The notes under the pieces are model-generated. The model was not told the origin of the DNA and made no database searches. It was given only the letters and a program-made list of their open reading frames with translations. The position numbers were made by a program, and so were the translations under genes. From Aridibaculum aurantiacum (GTDB taxonomy: Bacteria; Bacteroidota; Bacteroidia; Chitinophagales; Chitinophagaceae): a stretch of 64,000 bases of DNA. The stretch is from the NCBI RefSeq assembly GCF_017355875.1, contig NZ_JAFEWC010000003.1, positions 501,001 through 565,000 on the forward strand, written 5' to 3'. Shown one piece after another: positions 8,215 through 17,302 of the stretch (position 1 is its first letter; each line of letters starts with the position of its first letter).

Positions 8215-8973
8215 TTGTTCAAAGACATAGTGATAGCAATACAGGCGTATGGGCAGGCTCATAGTTTCATCCGCAAGCACAATCTTTGGAAATGGATCAT
8301 TATACCCGGCATCATTTACATGATCGTTTTCGTGGTAAGCATGTATTTTTTTGGAAAAAGCGCCACGTCAGTTATTGAATATTTAGGCGTGCGCTCTGGC
8401 CTCAATACCTGGATACAAAGCATGCGCAGCCAGCTGCTTGGTTTCTTTTTTACACTGGCGGGTTTGATACTCTGGCTGATACTAATGTTGTTTTACTTCT
8501 CCCTGTTTAAGTATGTGTGGTTGATCGTTGGGTCTCCTGTGTTTGCTTATTTAAGCGAAAAAACGGAAGCAATACTAGAGGGTAAAGATTTTCCTTTCAG
8601 CTTCAGGCAATTGGCAAAAGATATCATCAGGGGAATTGGTATATCTGTAAGAAATATGCTGTGGCAAAGTGTTTACCTATTTGCTATTTTAATTTTGTCG
8701 CTTATACCAATTGTTGGTTGGATAACACCTGTTTTTGCCTTGCTTATAGAAAGTTACTATTATGGTTTCTCGATGCTGGATTACAGTTGCGAAAGACATA
8801 AACTAACAGCAGCTGAAAGCATTGAATTCATTGGTAATCGAAAAGGTCTCGCCATAGGCAATGGCATCATGTTTTACCTGATGCACTGGGTGCCTGTATT
8901 GGGCTGGGTGCTGGCACCATCATACGCTGTGATAGCGGCTACCCTTAGCATGCGAGGATTGAAGAAAGTGTGA
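8215..8973 (+). CDS. EI24/CysZ-like integral membrane protein
   Basis: A 252-residue protein with a short amphipathic N-terminus and about four hydrophobic segments (near 25-45, 70-100, 145-180 and 205-245), fitting the EI24/CysZ fold. CysZ is a sulfate permease in proteobacteria; in Bacteroidota the substrate of this family is unknown to me, so I do not transfer the name. The only start that fits is TTG: an in-frame ATG 21 bases upstream runs into TAG before this codon. The frame reads LFKDIVIAIQAYGQ.. from there. Confidence 0.75.
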   Translation: MFKDIVIAIQAYGQAHSFIRKHNLWKWIIIPGIIYMIVFVVSMYFFGKSATSVIEYLGVRSGLNTWIQSMRSQLLGFFFTLAGLILWLILMLFYFSLFKYVWLIVGSPVFAYLSEKTEAILEGKDFPFSFRQLAKDIIRGIGISVRNMLWQSVYLFAILILSLIPIVGWITPVFALLIESYYYGFSMLDYSCERHKLTAAESIEFIGNRKGLAIGNGIMFYLMHWVPVLGWVLAPSYAVIAATLSMRGLKKV

Positions 8974-8974
8974 G

Positions 8975-9078
8975 TTGAAGCAGAGGTCAGAGATCAGTGG
9001 TCAGAGATCAGAGAACAGAAACTAGAAATCAAAGTGCATTAAATCTAAAATCCGAAATCCCAAAATCCGAAATCTAAA
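8975..9078. repeat. G-poor simple sequence, AGATCAG / AATCCGA type
   Basis: Between two co-directional genes lie repeats of the type AGATCAG, then AAATCCGA and AAATCCCA, the same family as in the gap before tgt. The tract ends directly at the next ATG, so it serves as that gene's 5' leader or follows the previous gene's stop. Confidence 0.65.
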
Positions 9079-9079
9079 A

Positions 9080-9778
9080 ATGTCTTCCACCGTTTTTCTT
9101 ATACCTACTGTACTTCATGAAGATGCGCCTGAAACCATACCACCGTATGTATTGGATGCGGTAAAGCAGTGCCAGGTATTTTTTGTAGAAAATGAAAGGT
9201 CGGCGAGGCGCTACCTGAAAAAGCTATGGCGTGAAATGGTGATTGACGATTATCAATGGTTTACTATTCATAAGGCTGAAGCTGAAGTGCAGCAGCAGTT
9301 CAGGCAGTTGCTGCAACAAAATAAAACGATTGGCATAATTAGCGAAGCCGGTTGTCCTGGCGTGGCAGATCCTGGTCAGCTATTGGTAAATGTGGCCCAA
9401 AAGGCAGGTGCGTTGGTTAAGCCACTAGTCGGTCCCAGTTCTATATTACTTGCTTTGATGGCCAGCGGAATGAACGGCCAGCAGTTCCAGTTTCATGGCT
9501 ACCTGCCAATTGATGGCAACGATCGCAAGCAGGCAATAAAGGAGTTGGAACTAGAGTCTGCGAAAAAGAAATGTACACAGATATTCATTGAAACGCCCTT
9601 CAGGAACAACCAGCTGATAAAAGACATAGTAGCCCATTGCAAGCCGCAAACGCAGCTATGTATAGCCGTGGATATTACAGCGCCAGCAGAAACCATTGTT
9701 ACCAAAACCATCAACGACTGGAACAAGCAGTTGCCTGATATTCACAAGCGACTGGCTATTTTCCTTTTACTGGCGTAG
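9080..9778 (+). CDS. SAM-dependent methyltransferase, RsmI-like tetrapyrrole-methylase fold
   Basis: The 232-residue protein belongs to the tetrapyrrole methylase superfamily and resembles RsmI, which 2'-O-methylates C1402 of 16S rRNA. Visible are ISEAGCPGVADPGQLLV (about 93-109, equivalent to SDAGTPLISDPG in RsmI), VGPSSILLALMASGM, FHGYLP and IFIETPFRNNQL. It is shorter than E. coli RsmI (about 286) and lacks its C-terminal region. Bacteroidota often have both a full RsmI and this short paralogue, so I leave the symbol empty. Its stop lies 23 bases from the convergent M28 gene. Confidence 0.8.
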   Translation: MSSTVFLIPTVLHEDAPETIPPYVLDAVKQCQVFFVENERSARRYLKKLWREMVIDDYQWFTIHKAEAEVQQQFRQLLQQNKTIGIISEAGCPGVADPGQLLVNVAQKAGALVKPLVGPSSILLALMASGMNGQQFQFHGYLPIDGNDRKQAIKELELESAKKKCTQIFIETPFRNNQLIKDIVAHCKPQTQLCIAVDITAPAETIVTKTINDWNKQLPDIHKRLAIFLLLA

Positions 9779-9801
9779 ATGTATGTTGTGAACTGTTGTC
9801 T

Positions 9802-11172
9802 TTACAAGCCATGTTTATCTACCAGGTAAACCAATGCAGCCATGTTAATGGCGCCAAGTAAAAGTTCTCTTTTGTTCACTGCTTCAAATACATCGTTTCG
9901 TGCATGGTGCAAGTCGAAATAGCGCTGCGGGTCTGGCTGCAGCCCTGCAAGGGGAGTACCAAAAGCCCTGTTCAATGGCCCTATATCGGCACCGCCTCCG
10001 CCACTGGATAATTCATATACACCATAAGGCTTTAGCAGTGCTACCCACGGCTGTATCTTCCTTAGCTTTTCTGCATCTATGGTAAAACCAAAGCCTCGTG
10101 GTGTAAAACCACCTGCGTCACTTTCAAGCGCAAATACATGCTTTTCATTTTTAGCTTTGGCTTCTTCAGCATACTTGTTGCCGCCGCGCAATCCATTTTC
10201 TTCGTTGGCAAAAAGTACAAAGCGAATGGTATTCTTTGGTTTGTATCCTAAGGCTTTAAATGCACGAAGGATCTCCATGGTTTGTACAATGCCTGCTCCA
10301 TCGTCGTGTGCGCCTTCGCAATTGTCCCAGCTGTCTAGGTGGCCACCAACGGTTAAATAGGTCACATCTTTTCCGGAACCTTTCAATTCACCGATAACAT
10401 TATAAGCCTGCGCATCAGGAAGAAAATAACCGTGTGTAGTTACTGATACCTGCACATTTGCATTGCTCTTGCACACATTCCACAAATGATCAGCATCCTC
10501 TAATCCAATAGCAATAGCTGGTATTTTAGGAAATGAGTCGTTGTAGTTATTGGAGCCGGTGTGTGGGTGATTATTGGTGCCTTCGCTCATAGAGCGAACG
10601 ATGGTTGCTACCGCACCATATTTTGCTGCCCTTGATGCGCCGCGGGTTCTGTATGCCGACATCTCGCTGTAGGATGTGAATGGTCGAACATTAGCAGGAT
10701 TGAACGCCGCATTGTAAAACACGATCTTGCCTTTTACTTCATCTTTCCGTCTTTCCAATTCATCAAAAGAAGATATAGCGATCACCTGTGCTGTTACTCC
10801 TTTTTTACCTGTGCCTATAGTATTGCCCAATGCCACTACATCTAATGGTCTCCTGGTGCGTTTGCTGTTTACGCTGGTTATAGATGCTTTGTCCGTGCCG
10901 CCACGAACCCAGTGTGGCACCATGCATGGCTGCATGATGACTGTGTCGGCGCCTACTTGTTTTAAAACCGCAGCGCCCCAATTTTCTGCCATCGTCATTT
11001 GTGGTGAGCCTGCCAGGCGGCCACCAATATTCTTTGTCAGGTGGCGCAGGTTCTCATAAGCAGTTCCATTCACCAGTATCTCGTTGGCTAATTTTCTTAT
11101 GAAGATCGAATCATCTTTTTGTGCAAATGATAATGCAGGAATAACAGCTATAAGGCATAACAGTTTTTTCAT
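9802..11172 (-). CDS. secreted M28 family zinc peptidase
   Basis: A 456-residue protein with a signal peptide (cut after ALSFAQ). It has a protease-associated middle region and an M28 catalytic domain from about residue 255. The zinc ligands appear in VGGHLDSWD (His, Asp), HDDGAG (Asp bridging), FANEENGLRG (catalytic and ligand Glu), and DLHHARND near the end (His). M28 enzymes are aminopeptidases or carboxypeptidases; the exact specificity cannot be read from sequence. The layout (PA-like insert, then GGHLDSW) is that of plasma glutamate carboxypeptidase-like M28B/M28E proteins. It is read from its own start in a 353-base gap shared with bshA. Confidence 0.88.
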   Translation of the reverse strand: MKKLLCLIAVIPALSFAQKDDSIFIRKLANEILVNGTAYENLRHLTKNIGGRLAGSPQMTMAENWGAAVLKQVGADTVIMQPCMVPHWVRGGTDKASITSVNSKRTRRPLDVVALGNTIGTGKKGVTAQVIAISSFDELERRKDEVKGKIVFYNAAFNPANVRPFTSYSEMSAYRTRGASRAAKYGAVATIVRSMSEGTNNHPHTGSNNYNDSFPKIPAIAIGLEDADHLWNVCKSNANVQVSVTTHGYFLPDAQAYNVIGELKGSGKDVTYLTVGGHLDSWDNCEGAHDDGAGIVQTMEILRAFKALGYKPKNTIRFVLFANEENGLRGGNKYAEEAKAKNEKHVFALESDAGGFTPRGFGFTIDAEKLRKIQPWVALLKPYGVYELSSGGGGADIGPLNRAFGTPLAGLQPDPQRYFDLHHARNDVFEAVNKRELLLGAINMAALVYLVDKHGL

Positions 11173-11525
11173 CCAATGTGCTTTTGTGGCAATTTATACA
11201 AACAATGGGAAAGGGAGGCGAAGAGAGTTTAATGGACATTCTTTATGATAAAAAAGAAGAAGAGTTGCATGAGGATGTGATGGATTTATTCTTAGTTGTA
11301 GTGATATTCTTGTTCTTATCATCAACTACAGGTTAGGTGATTGTCATTTCTACATGGCTGGTAAAACCAATCCGGATAATTATTGTTACTTAGCAGGCTT
11401 TTTGAATGGAGGTAACTGCAGCACAGGAAACCTGGGGTGCATTTGCTTTCTGCGGTACAAGTGTGCGACGCAACAAATGCTGAAACATATACTTATGCCG
11501 GAAACATAAAATCTTACCTGCTATC
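11173..11525. other. 353-base gap between M28 peptidase and bshA
   Basis: Two tiny plus-strand frames can be read here. One at 11232-11336 has 34 residues: a charged N-terminal half (KKEEELHED) and a hydrophobic C-terminal half (LFLVVVIFLF). Another at 11354-11509 has 51 residues with five cysteines. Neither has a clear ribosome binding site or a family I recognise. A near -7 element (TACTTATG) lies shortly before bshA. I see no RNA gene or terminator. Confidence 0.4.
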
Positions 11526-12671
11526 ATGCGTATAGGAATAGTTTGTTATCCCACCTTTGGAGGTAGTGGTGTACTGGCCACTGAACTGGGAAAGGCGCTT
11601 GCTGATAAAGGTCATTCGGTACATTTTATCACTTACCAGCAACCGGTAAGGTTGAATGTCTTCAATGCAAATATTTACTATCATGAAGTGCGGGTACCTA
11701 CGTATCCGTTGTTCGATTACCCGCCTTATGAAGTAGCGTTGTCGAGCACCATGGTTGATGTGATCCTGCACCACGATCTTGACCTGTTGCATGTGCATTA
11801 TGCCATACCACACGCATCGGCTGCTTATATGGCCAAACAAATAGTGGCAAAAGAAGGGAAAAATATTCCTGTTATCACTACCCTGCATGGCACTGATATA
11901 ACACTTGTAGGCAAGGATAAAACTTATGCGCCGGTAGTTACGTTCAGCATCAACGAAAGTGATGCAATAACAGCGGTGAGTGCCAACCTGCGCGATGAAA
12001 CCTACCGTTCATTTAAGATAAAGAAGGAAATAGATGTGATCCACAACTTTGTGGATGTAGCGCGGTTTAGCAAGAAACCGATTGATGCATTTAGGCGAGT
12101 GATAGCACCTAATAATGAGAAGATACTGGTGCATGCATCGAACTTTAGAAAGGTGAAAAGGGTACAGGATGTGGTAAAGATTTTTGCTAAGGTGCGTAAG
12201 GAAATGCCTGCAAAGCTGTTGCTGGTAGGTGATGGTCCTGAACGCCCGGCAATGGAAGACCTGGCTGATGCACTGGGCGTATCTGATGATGTAAGGTTTT
12301 TAGGGAAGCAGGAGCAAATGGAGGAGATACTGGTGGTGAGCGACCTGTTTATTTTGCCGAGCGAATATGAAAGTTTTGGATTGGCAGCATTGGAAGCAAT
12401 GGCAGCACACATGCCGGTTATCAGTACCAATGCAGGTGGTTTGCCTGAAGTAAATATTCATGGAAAAACAGGCTTCCTGGCTGATGTGGGTGATGTAGAA
12501 TCTATGAGTGCCTTTGCCATCGAAATACTGAGCGATCCTGAAAAGCATGCGCAGTTCAAAGCACAGGCTTATGAGCTGGCGTGTACGTTTGATATTCAGA
12601 ATGTCATACCGGTATATGAAAAACTATACAGCCGCTTTTGTACAATGGAGTGCGAAAAGGTGAACATCTAG
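11526..12671 (+). CDS. bshA: N-acetyl-alpha-D-glucosaminyl L-malate synthase
   Basis: First step of bacillithiol synthesis: joins GlcNAc from UDP-GlcNAc to L-malate. The 381-residue GT4-family protein starts MRIGIVCYPTFGGSG, the BshA signature, with HFITYQQPVR, LHVHYAIPHA and LHGTDITLVG following, and the C-terminal nucleotide-sugar site PSEYESFGLAALEAMA (about 277-292) with the EX7E pattern. Bacillithiol is the main low-molecular-weight thiol of many Bacteroidota. BshB and BshC are not in the window. The stop codon shares bases with the stop of the convergent SGNH gene. Confidence 0.93.
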   Translation: MRIGIVCYPTFGGSGVLATELGKALADKGHSVHFITYQQPVRLNVFNANIYYHEVRVPTYPLFDYPPYEVALSSTMVDVILHHDLDLLHVHYAIPHASAAYMAKQIVAKEGKNIPVITTLHGTDITLVGKDKTYAPVVTFSINESDAITAVSANLRDETYRSFKIKKEIDVIHNFVDVARFSKKPIDAFRRVIAPNNEKILVHASNFRKVKRVQDVVKIFAKVRKEMPAKLLLVGDGPERPAMEDLADALGVSDDVRFLGKQEQMEEILVVSDLFILPSEYESFGLAALEAMAAHMPVISTNAGGLPEVNIHGKTGFLADVGDVESMSAFAIEILSDPEKHAQFKAQAYELACTFDIQNVIPVYEKLYSRFCTMECEKVNI

Positions 12672-13390
12672 CGCAGTACCGACAGCATTTTTGGCACCAC
12701 CATATCCGCCCATTTCTTATATTCCAGTCCTGAAGGATGAAGTCCATCATTAGCTAATAGAGCAGGATTATTTGCAGCTTGCCTGGTAGAAGGTGTTATG
12801 TCCGTATAACTTATTCCCATCTGCTGCGTTACCTGCAGATTGATGGCATTGAACCAGTTGATCTCCCGTTCTACTCTCTCTTTTTGTGATGCCGGTACAA
12901 AGGGTGTTACACTATAATCAGGTATGGATAGCACAAATACATTTGACTTTTTATTGCCAGCAAGGCTGAGCGCTTTATTGAGTGCTTCAGTAAATCTTGT
13001 TCGATAAACAGCAGTATCTACACCCTGGTACTGGTCGTTTACACCTATGAGTAAGGTTACTACGTCATATGGTCCAGCCAGGTTTTGAGCATTGATGGCG
13101 GCAAGAAGTTTAGCCGTCGTCCATCCTGTGGCTGCTATGTACACTGGGTTTTGTATGGGAATATTTTGCTGTTTTAACTGCGCGGCCACCTGGTGCGGAA
13201 AACGATCTGCAGTGGCTACACCCTGTCCAATGGTATAGCTGTCGCCGAGGGCGAGGTAAGTTTTAGAACCTGCAACAACAACGGGTGGTTGCTCAACCGT
13301 AGCAGAGATAGCCGCTTTTTTGCAACCCATGGATAAAGCTGCGCTTAGTAAGGTTACAATGGTGACTTGTATAACTGAAAAAACTCGCAT
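12668..13390 (-). CDS. SGNH/GDSL-family lipoprotein hydrolase
   Basis: A 240-residue protein with all SGNH blocks: LALGDSYTIGQG (nucleophile Ser), LIGVNDQYQG (block III Asn) and NDGLHPSGLEY (Asp-His). The N-terminus from the chosen Met is hydrophobic and ends LSMGCKK, an imperfect lipobox, so membrane anchoring is likely. An upstream in-frame Met 57 bases earlier would add a stretch with cysteines and no conserved character, hence the shorter start. Members act as esterases, lipases or on acetylated sugars; the substrate is unknown. The last codon overlaps the end of bshA. Confidence 0.82.
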   Translation of the reverse strand: MRVFSVIQVTIVTLLSAALSMGCKKAAISATVEQPPVVVAGSKTYLALGDSYTIGQGVATADRFPHQVAAQLKQQNIPIQNPVYIAATGWTTAKLLAAINAQNLAGPYDVVTLLIGVNDQYQGVDTAVYRTRFTEALNKALSLAGNKKSNVFVLSIPDYSVTPFVPASQKERVEREINWFNAINLQVTQQMGISYTDITPSTRQAANNPALLANDGLHPSGLEYKKWADMVVPKMLSVLR

Positions 13391-13488
13391 AGAAGCATTT
13401 ATACAACATACGTACCCGCTGTAGCAATAGATGTTATAAGCATGCAAAGGCTATATAAAATTTTTACCGCATGGAATAGAGGAGAGCT

Positions 13489-13496
13489 TACTTTTG
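13489..13496 (+). promoter_or_regulatory. -7 element before icd
   Basis: TACTTTTG matches TAnnTTTG, 30 bases upstream of the isocitrate dehydrogenase ATG, giving a leader of about 27 nt. Confidence 0.55.
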
Positions 13497-13526
13497 TAGC
13501 CGTTTTAAATTTTTAAAATCAAAACC

Positions 13527-14756
13527 ATGGCTGAGAAAATTAAAGTAGCCAATCCGGTTGTAGAGCTGGATGGCGATGAGATGACACGAATCATCTGGCG
13601 TTTCATAAAAGATAAACTGATCCTTCCTTACCTGGATCTTGATATAAAATATTATGACCTTGGTATTGAGTACCGCGACGAGACCAATGACCAGGTGACC
13701 ATTGATGCAGCTAATGCCATTAAACAATATGGCGTAGGTATCAAATGTGCTACCATTACTCCTGATGAAGAAAGGGTAAAAGAATTTAACCTGAAGCAAA
13801 TGTGGAAGTCGCCAAATGGTACTATCCGCAACATTCTTGATGGTACAGTTTTCCGCGAGCCAATCGTGATGAGCAATGTACCACGCCTGGTTCCAAACTG
13901 GACTGCACCGATATGTATTGGTCGTCACGCATTTGGTGATCAATACCGTGCTACTGATTTTGTAACCAAAGGCAAAGGAAAACTTACTGTAAAATTTGAA
14001 GGTGAAGACGGAACTGTACAGGAGTTTGAAGTGTACAACTTCAAAGGTGATGGTGTAGCACTGGCTATGTACAATACCGACGAGAGCATCAAAGGTTTTG
14101 CACGTGCATGTTTCAACCAGTCGTTGATGAAAGGCTGGCCGCTTTACCTTTCTACAAAGAACACTATCCTTAAGAAGTATGATGGTCGTTTCAAAGACAT
14201 CTTTGAAGAGATCTACCAAACAGAATTCAAAACTAAGTTTACTGAAGCAGGTCTTACTTACGAGCACCGCCTGATAGATGACATGGTTGCCAGCGCACTA
14301 AAGTGGAATGGTAACTTCGTATGGGCTTGTAAAAATTACGATGGTGATGTACAAAGCGACACTGTAGCACAAGGTTTCGGTTCACTAGGATTGATGACCT
14401 CTACACTGGTTACTCCTGATGGAAAGACGATGGAAGCAGAAGCTGCACACGGAACAGTAACACGTCACTACCGCGAACACCAGAAAGGAAAGCCGACATC
14501 TACCAATCCAATTGCATCCATTTTTGCATGGACAAGAGGTTTGGAATTCCGTGGTAAGTTGGACGGCAACCAGGAGTTGATCAACTTCTGCCAGACACTG
14601 GAGAAAGTTTGTATAGAAACAGTAGAAAGTGGTAAGATGACCAAAGACCTTGCTATAACTGTGAAGCCAAATGTAGAGCACGGAACTGATTATTTATATA
14701 CAGAAGAATTCCTGGAGGCGCTGGATCAAAACCTGAAAGCGAAACTGGGACAATAA
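13527..14756 (+). CDS. icd: NADP-dependent isocitrate dehydrogenase, eukaryotic type
   Basis: Oxidatively decarboxylates isocitrate to 2-oxoglutarate with NADP. The 409 residues follow human IDH1/IDH2 closely rather than E. coli Icd: [11 protein letters not shown] (14-24), [19 protein letters not shown] (substrate Ser95) and [14 protein letters not shown] with Arg133, the counterpart of IDH1 Arg132. Next come [15 protein letters not shown], the RLIDDMVA metal-site helix, YDGDVQSD and [11 protein letters not shown], which contacts NADP. The gene stands alone with a promoter and a strong terminator. Confidence 0.96.
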   Translation: MAEKIKVANPVVELDGDEMTRIIWRFIKDKLILPYLDLDIKYYDLGIEYRDETNDQVTIDAANAIKQYGVGIKCATITPDEERVKEFNLKQMWKSPNGTIRNILDGTVFREPIVMSNVPRLVPNWTAPICIGRHAFGDQYRATDFVTKGKGKLTVKFEGEDGTVQEFEVYNFKGDGVALAMYNTDESIKGFARACFNQSLMKGWPLYLSTKNTILKKYDGRFKDIFEEIYQTEFKTKFTEAGLTYEHRLIDDMVASALKWNGNFVWACKNYDGDVQSDTVAQGFGSLGLMTSTLVTPDGKTMEAEAAHGTVTRHYREHQKGKPTSTNPIASIFAWTRGLEFRGKLDGNQELINFCQTLEKVCIETVESGKMTKDLAITVKPNVEHGTDYLYTEEFLEALDQNLKAKLGQ

Positions 14757-14772
14757 ACCAACATCAATAGAA

Positions 14773-14803
14773 AGTGCCTCGCATACCGCGGGGCATTTTT
14801 TTT
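14773..14803 (+). terminator. terminator after icd
   Basis: TGCCTCGC pairs with GCGGGGCA (one G-U pair) around a 5-base loop, followed by eight T. It ends the isocitrate dehydrogenase transcript. Confidence 0.85.
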
Positions 14804-14876
14804 ATGTAATGGCAAACGATGAGGTGCAGCCTGAACAAGTTCAGTTTAACTACCTTCATAAAAAAGAACACGAACA

Positions 14877-15716
14877 ATGGAAAGTATAAAAGACCTGCGG
14901 CTTGCAGTTCTGATAGATGCTGATAATATTCCTGCGCATTATGTAAAAGAGATGCTGCAGGAGATTGCTAAATATGGGACGCCAACTTTCAAAAGGATCT
15001 ATGCTGATTTTACCAAGCCTTCGATGACCAACTGGAAGAAGGTGCTCCTGGAGAATTCTATCACACCCATCCAACAATATAGCTACACTACCGGAAAGAA
15101 TTCTTCTGACTCAGCCATGATTATAGATGCTATGGACATTCTATACAGCGGTAAGGTAGATGGATTTTGCATTGTATCCAGCGATAGCGATTTCACCAGG
15201 CTTGCCACCAGGCTACGCGAAGCAGGGATGAAGGTGATTGGTATAGGAGAAAGAAAAACGCTTACTCCAATGATATCTGCTTGTGACAAGTTCATCTACC
15301 TGGAGATACTAAAAGCCGGCGAAGATGTACACGAAGAGCAGAAGCCAAAGCCGGTGAAGGCTGCCAGGAACATCAAGAAACAACCTGGTAAAACCGAGGA
15401 AGCACCCAAACAAGAAGAATCTATAAAGAGTGAAGAGACCACAGCCAAAGGATTTGCGCCTGTTACCAATCCTTTGATAAGAACGATTGCCAACAGCATT
15501 AACGATATTGCCGACGAAGAAGGATGGGTATTCTTAGGTGATCTTGGCAACCTGATCCTAAAGAAGCATCCTGATTTTGATCCACGTAATTACGGCTTCA
15601 AAAAATTACTGTTACTGATAAAACGCATAGGCCTCTTTGAAATTGATGAAAGAGATACTGGAAAAGGAAATGTGAAACACGTTTACGTACGTAACAAGCA
15701 AACTTCAAATATCTAG
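14877..15716 (+). CDS. NYN (LabA/DUF88) ribonuclease-like protein with C-terminal OST-HTH/LOTUS domain
   Basis: A 279-residue cytoplasmic protein in two parts. Residues about 8-150 form a NYN/PIN-like domain: VLIDADNIP (first acidic cluster), KRIYADFTKPS, NSSDSAMIIDAMD and GFCIVSSDSDFTRLATRLR. The acidic residues of these blocks are those expected to bind metal. A Lys/Glu/Pro-rich linker (about 155-195) leads to an OST-HTH/LOTUS-like winged helix (about 205-275: IANSINDIADEEGWVFLGD and RNYGFKKLLLLI). The family is predicted to cleave or process RNA; no target is visible. The gene lies alone between two terminators. Confidence 0.8.
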   Translation: MESIKDLRLAVLIDADNIPAHYVKEMLQEIAKYGTPTFKRIYADFTKPSMTNWKKVLLENSITPIQQYSYTTGKNSSDSAMIIDAMDILYSGKVDGFCIVSSDSDFTRLATRLREAGMKVIGIGERKTLTPMISACDKFIYLEILKAGEDVHEEQKPKPVKAARNIKKQPGKTEEAPKQEESIKSEETTAKGFAPVTNPLIRTIANSINDIADEEGWVFLGDLGNLILKKHPDFDPRNYGFKKLLLLIKRIGLFEIDERDTGKGNVKHVYVRNKQTSNI

Positions 15717-15806
15717 CAGCTGCGAAAGCACGATTGGCCACTTATCCAATGCACAGGTCCATCTTTAACTTATTTGTGCAGTAAGTGAAGGGCTTTGCTG
15801 TAAATT

Positions 15807-15840
15807 AGCCTCCTTGCAAAAAATGCAGGGAGGCTTTTAA
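15807..15840 (+). terminator. strong hairpin just before the M16 pair
   Basis: AGCCTCCTTGCA pairs over 12 bp (one G-U) with TGCAGGGAGGCT around a 5-base loop, followed by only four T and then AAATTT. It would end the NYN-LOTUS transcript. Its 3' end is less than 20 bases from the next ATG, so it could also act in that gene's leader. Confidence 0.65.
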
Positions 15841-15853
15841 ATTTATTCCTAAC

Positions 15854-17281
15854 ATGAAAAGAAAATTCTGGTTGCTCACCATAGTGGCGGGTGTAGCCGC
15901 AGGCAATGCAGTTGCCCAGGCAAAAAAACCTGTGGTGAACAAAAGTAAAACTACCGTGGTGCAAATGCCTGCGCAGGCACAAGATGCACAAAAGGATGCT
16001 GGTCAAAAGATATTGCCTTATCCTATCCAGCAACGGATGTTGCCTAACGGCCTGAACGTAGTTACTGTTCCTTTCAATAGCCCCGGACTTGCTTCGCTAT
16101 ACCTGGTGGTGCGTGTAGGTTCGCGTGAAGAAGTGGAGAAAGGTAAAACAGGTTTTGCGCATTTCTTTGAGCACATGATGTTTAGAGGCACCGACAAATA
16201 TTCTAAAGAACAATACGACGAAGTGCTGAAGTCTATTGGTGCTTCTGCCAATGCAAATACTTCCCTAGATCGTACGGTTTATCATATGACTGGTAACGCT
16301 GCTAAGCTGGAGAAAATGATGGAGGTTGAGGCCGATCGTTTTCAAAACCTGAACTACAGTGAGCATGACTTTAAAACAGAAGCCGGTGCAGTAAAAGGAG
16401 AGTACACAAAGAACTATGCTGATGTAACGCAGCAGCTGTACGAGAAGGCGCTGAATACTGCTTTTGATAAGCACACGTACAAGCATACTACCATGGGTTT
16501 TTTCGAAGATGTAGTAGATATGCCGAACCAGTATGAATATTCTATTGAATTCTTCAACCGTTTTTACAGGCCAGAGTATACCACCATCATTGTGGTAGGC
16601 GATGTGAAGCAGGAAGATGTAAATCGATATGCTGAAAAATATTTTGGAAAGTGGAAGCGAGGCACATACCAGCCAACCATAGAAACTGAGCCTGACCAAA
16701 GGTCTACAAGGTATGCTCATATACAACATGCTTCCTACCCGCCATTACTCAGGCTGCACTACAAGAGCCCTGCATTCTCTGATCAGTCAGTAGATCTGCC
16801 GGCATTGAATATCTTATCGCAGATATTATTCTCCGAAACATCAGACCTGTACCAGAAGCTGGTAGTAAAAGAGCAGAAGGTGCGTAATATTTTTGGTGGC
16901 GCCAGTTCGACCCGCGATCCGCAGTTGATCACTATTACTTCTTCGGTGAAGAAAGCTGAAGACATGCAATATGTAAAAGATGAAATAGTAGCTGCTTTAG
17001 AGGCAGCTAAAACCACGCCTGTAGATGCTAAGAAACTGGCTGATACGAAGTCGCGCTACAAGTACAGTTTTGCAATGAGTATGGATAGTCCTGACCAGAT
17101 AGCTAATGCAGTATCGCAGGCTGTATGGCTTACCGGCGATCCGGAGTCGATCAACAGGTTCTATGCCTTATTTGATAAAGTGACCGCAGAAGATATTATG
17201 CGTGTTGCCAATGAATATTTCATTCCATCCACTCTTACAGTTGCTACCATAGGACCTGGCAAAGAAGGTGGCGTTCATTAA
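15854..17281 (+). CDS. M16 family zinc peptidase, catalytic member of a pair
   Basis: A 475-residue protein with a signal peptide (cut near GNAVAQ, 21). It has one M16 catalytic half with the inverted zinc motif HFFEH (His103, Glu106 catalytic, His107) and the distal Glu in KTEAGAVKGEY, then an M16C region with the RYKYSFAM segment. Such periplasmic M16B proteins work with a catalytically dead partner, as in mitochondrial processing peptidase. The next gene, 21 bases downstream, is that partner. The likely task is breakdown of peptides in the periplasm; the substrate is unknown. Confidence 0.9.
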   Translation: MKRKFWLLTIVAGVAAGNAVAQAKKPVVNKSKTTVVQMPAQAQDAQKDAGQKILPYPIQQRMLPNGLNVVTVPFNSPGLASLYLVVRVGSREEVEKGKTGFAHFFEHMMFRGTDKYSKEQYDEVLKSIGASANANTSLDRTVYHMTGNAAKLEKMMEVEADRFQNLNYSEHDFKTEAGAVKGEYTKNYADVTQQLYEKALNTAFDKHTYKHTTMGFFEDVVDMPNQYEYSIEFFNRFYRPEYTTIIVVGDVKQEDVNRYAEKYFGKWKRGTYQPTIETEPDQRSTRYAHIQHASYPPLLRLHYKSPAFSDQSVDLPALNILSQILFSETSDLYQKLVVKEQKVRNIFGGASSTRDPQLITITSSVKKAEDMQYVKDEIVAALEAAKTTPVDAKKLADTKSRYKYSFAMSMDSPDQIANAVSQAVWLTGDPESINRFYALFDKVTAEDIMRVANEYFIPSTLTVATIGPGKEGGVH

Positions 17282-17302
17282 TCTAAAGTTGAAGCCTACA
17301 TC

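Noticed and set aside
13488-14267. 259-residue frame antisense to isocitrate dehydrogenase
   Set aside because: It lies fully opposite a strongly conserved gene and its translation is low in plausible protein features, with many Cys, Phe and Ile; it is a shadow of codon usage.
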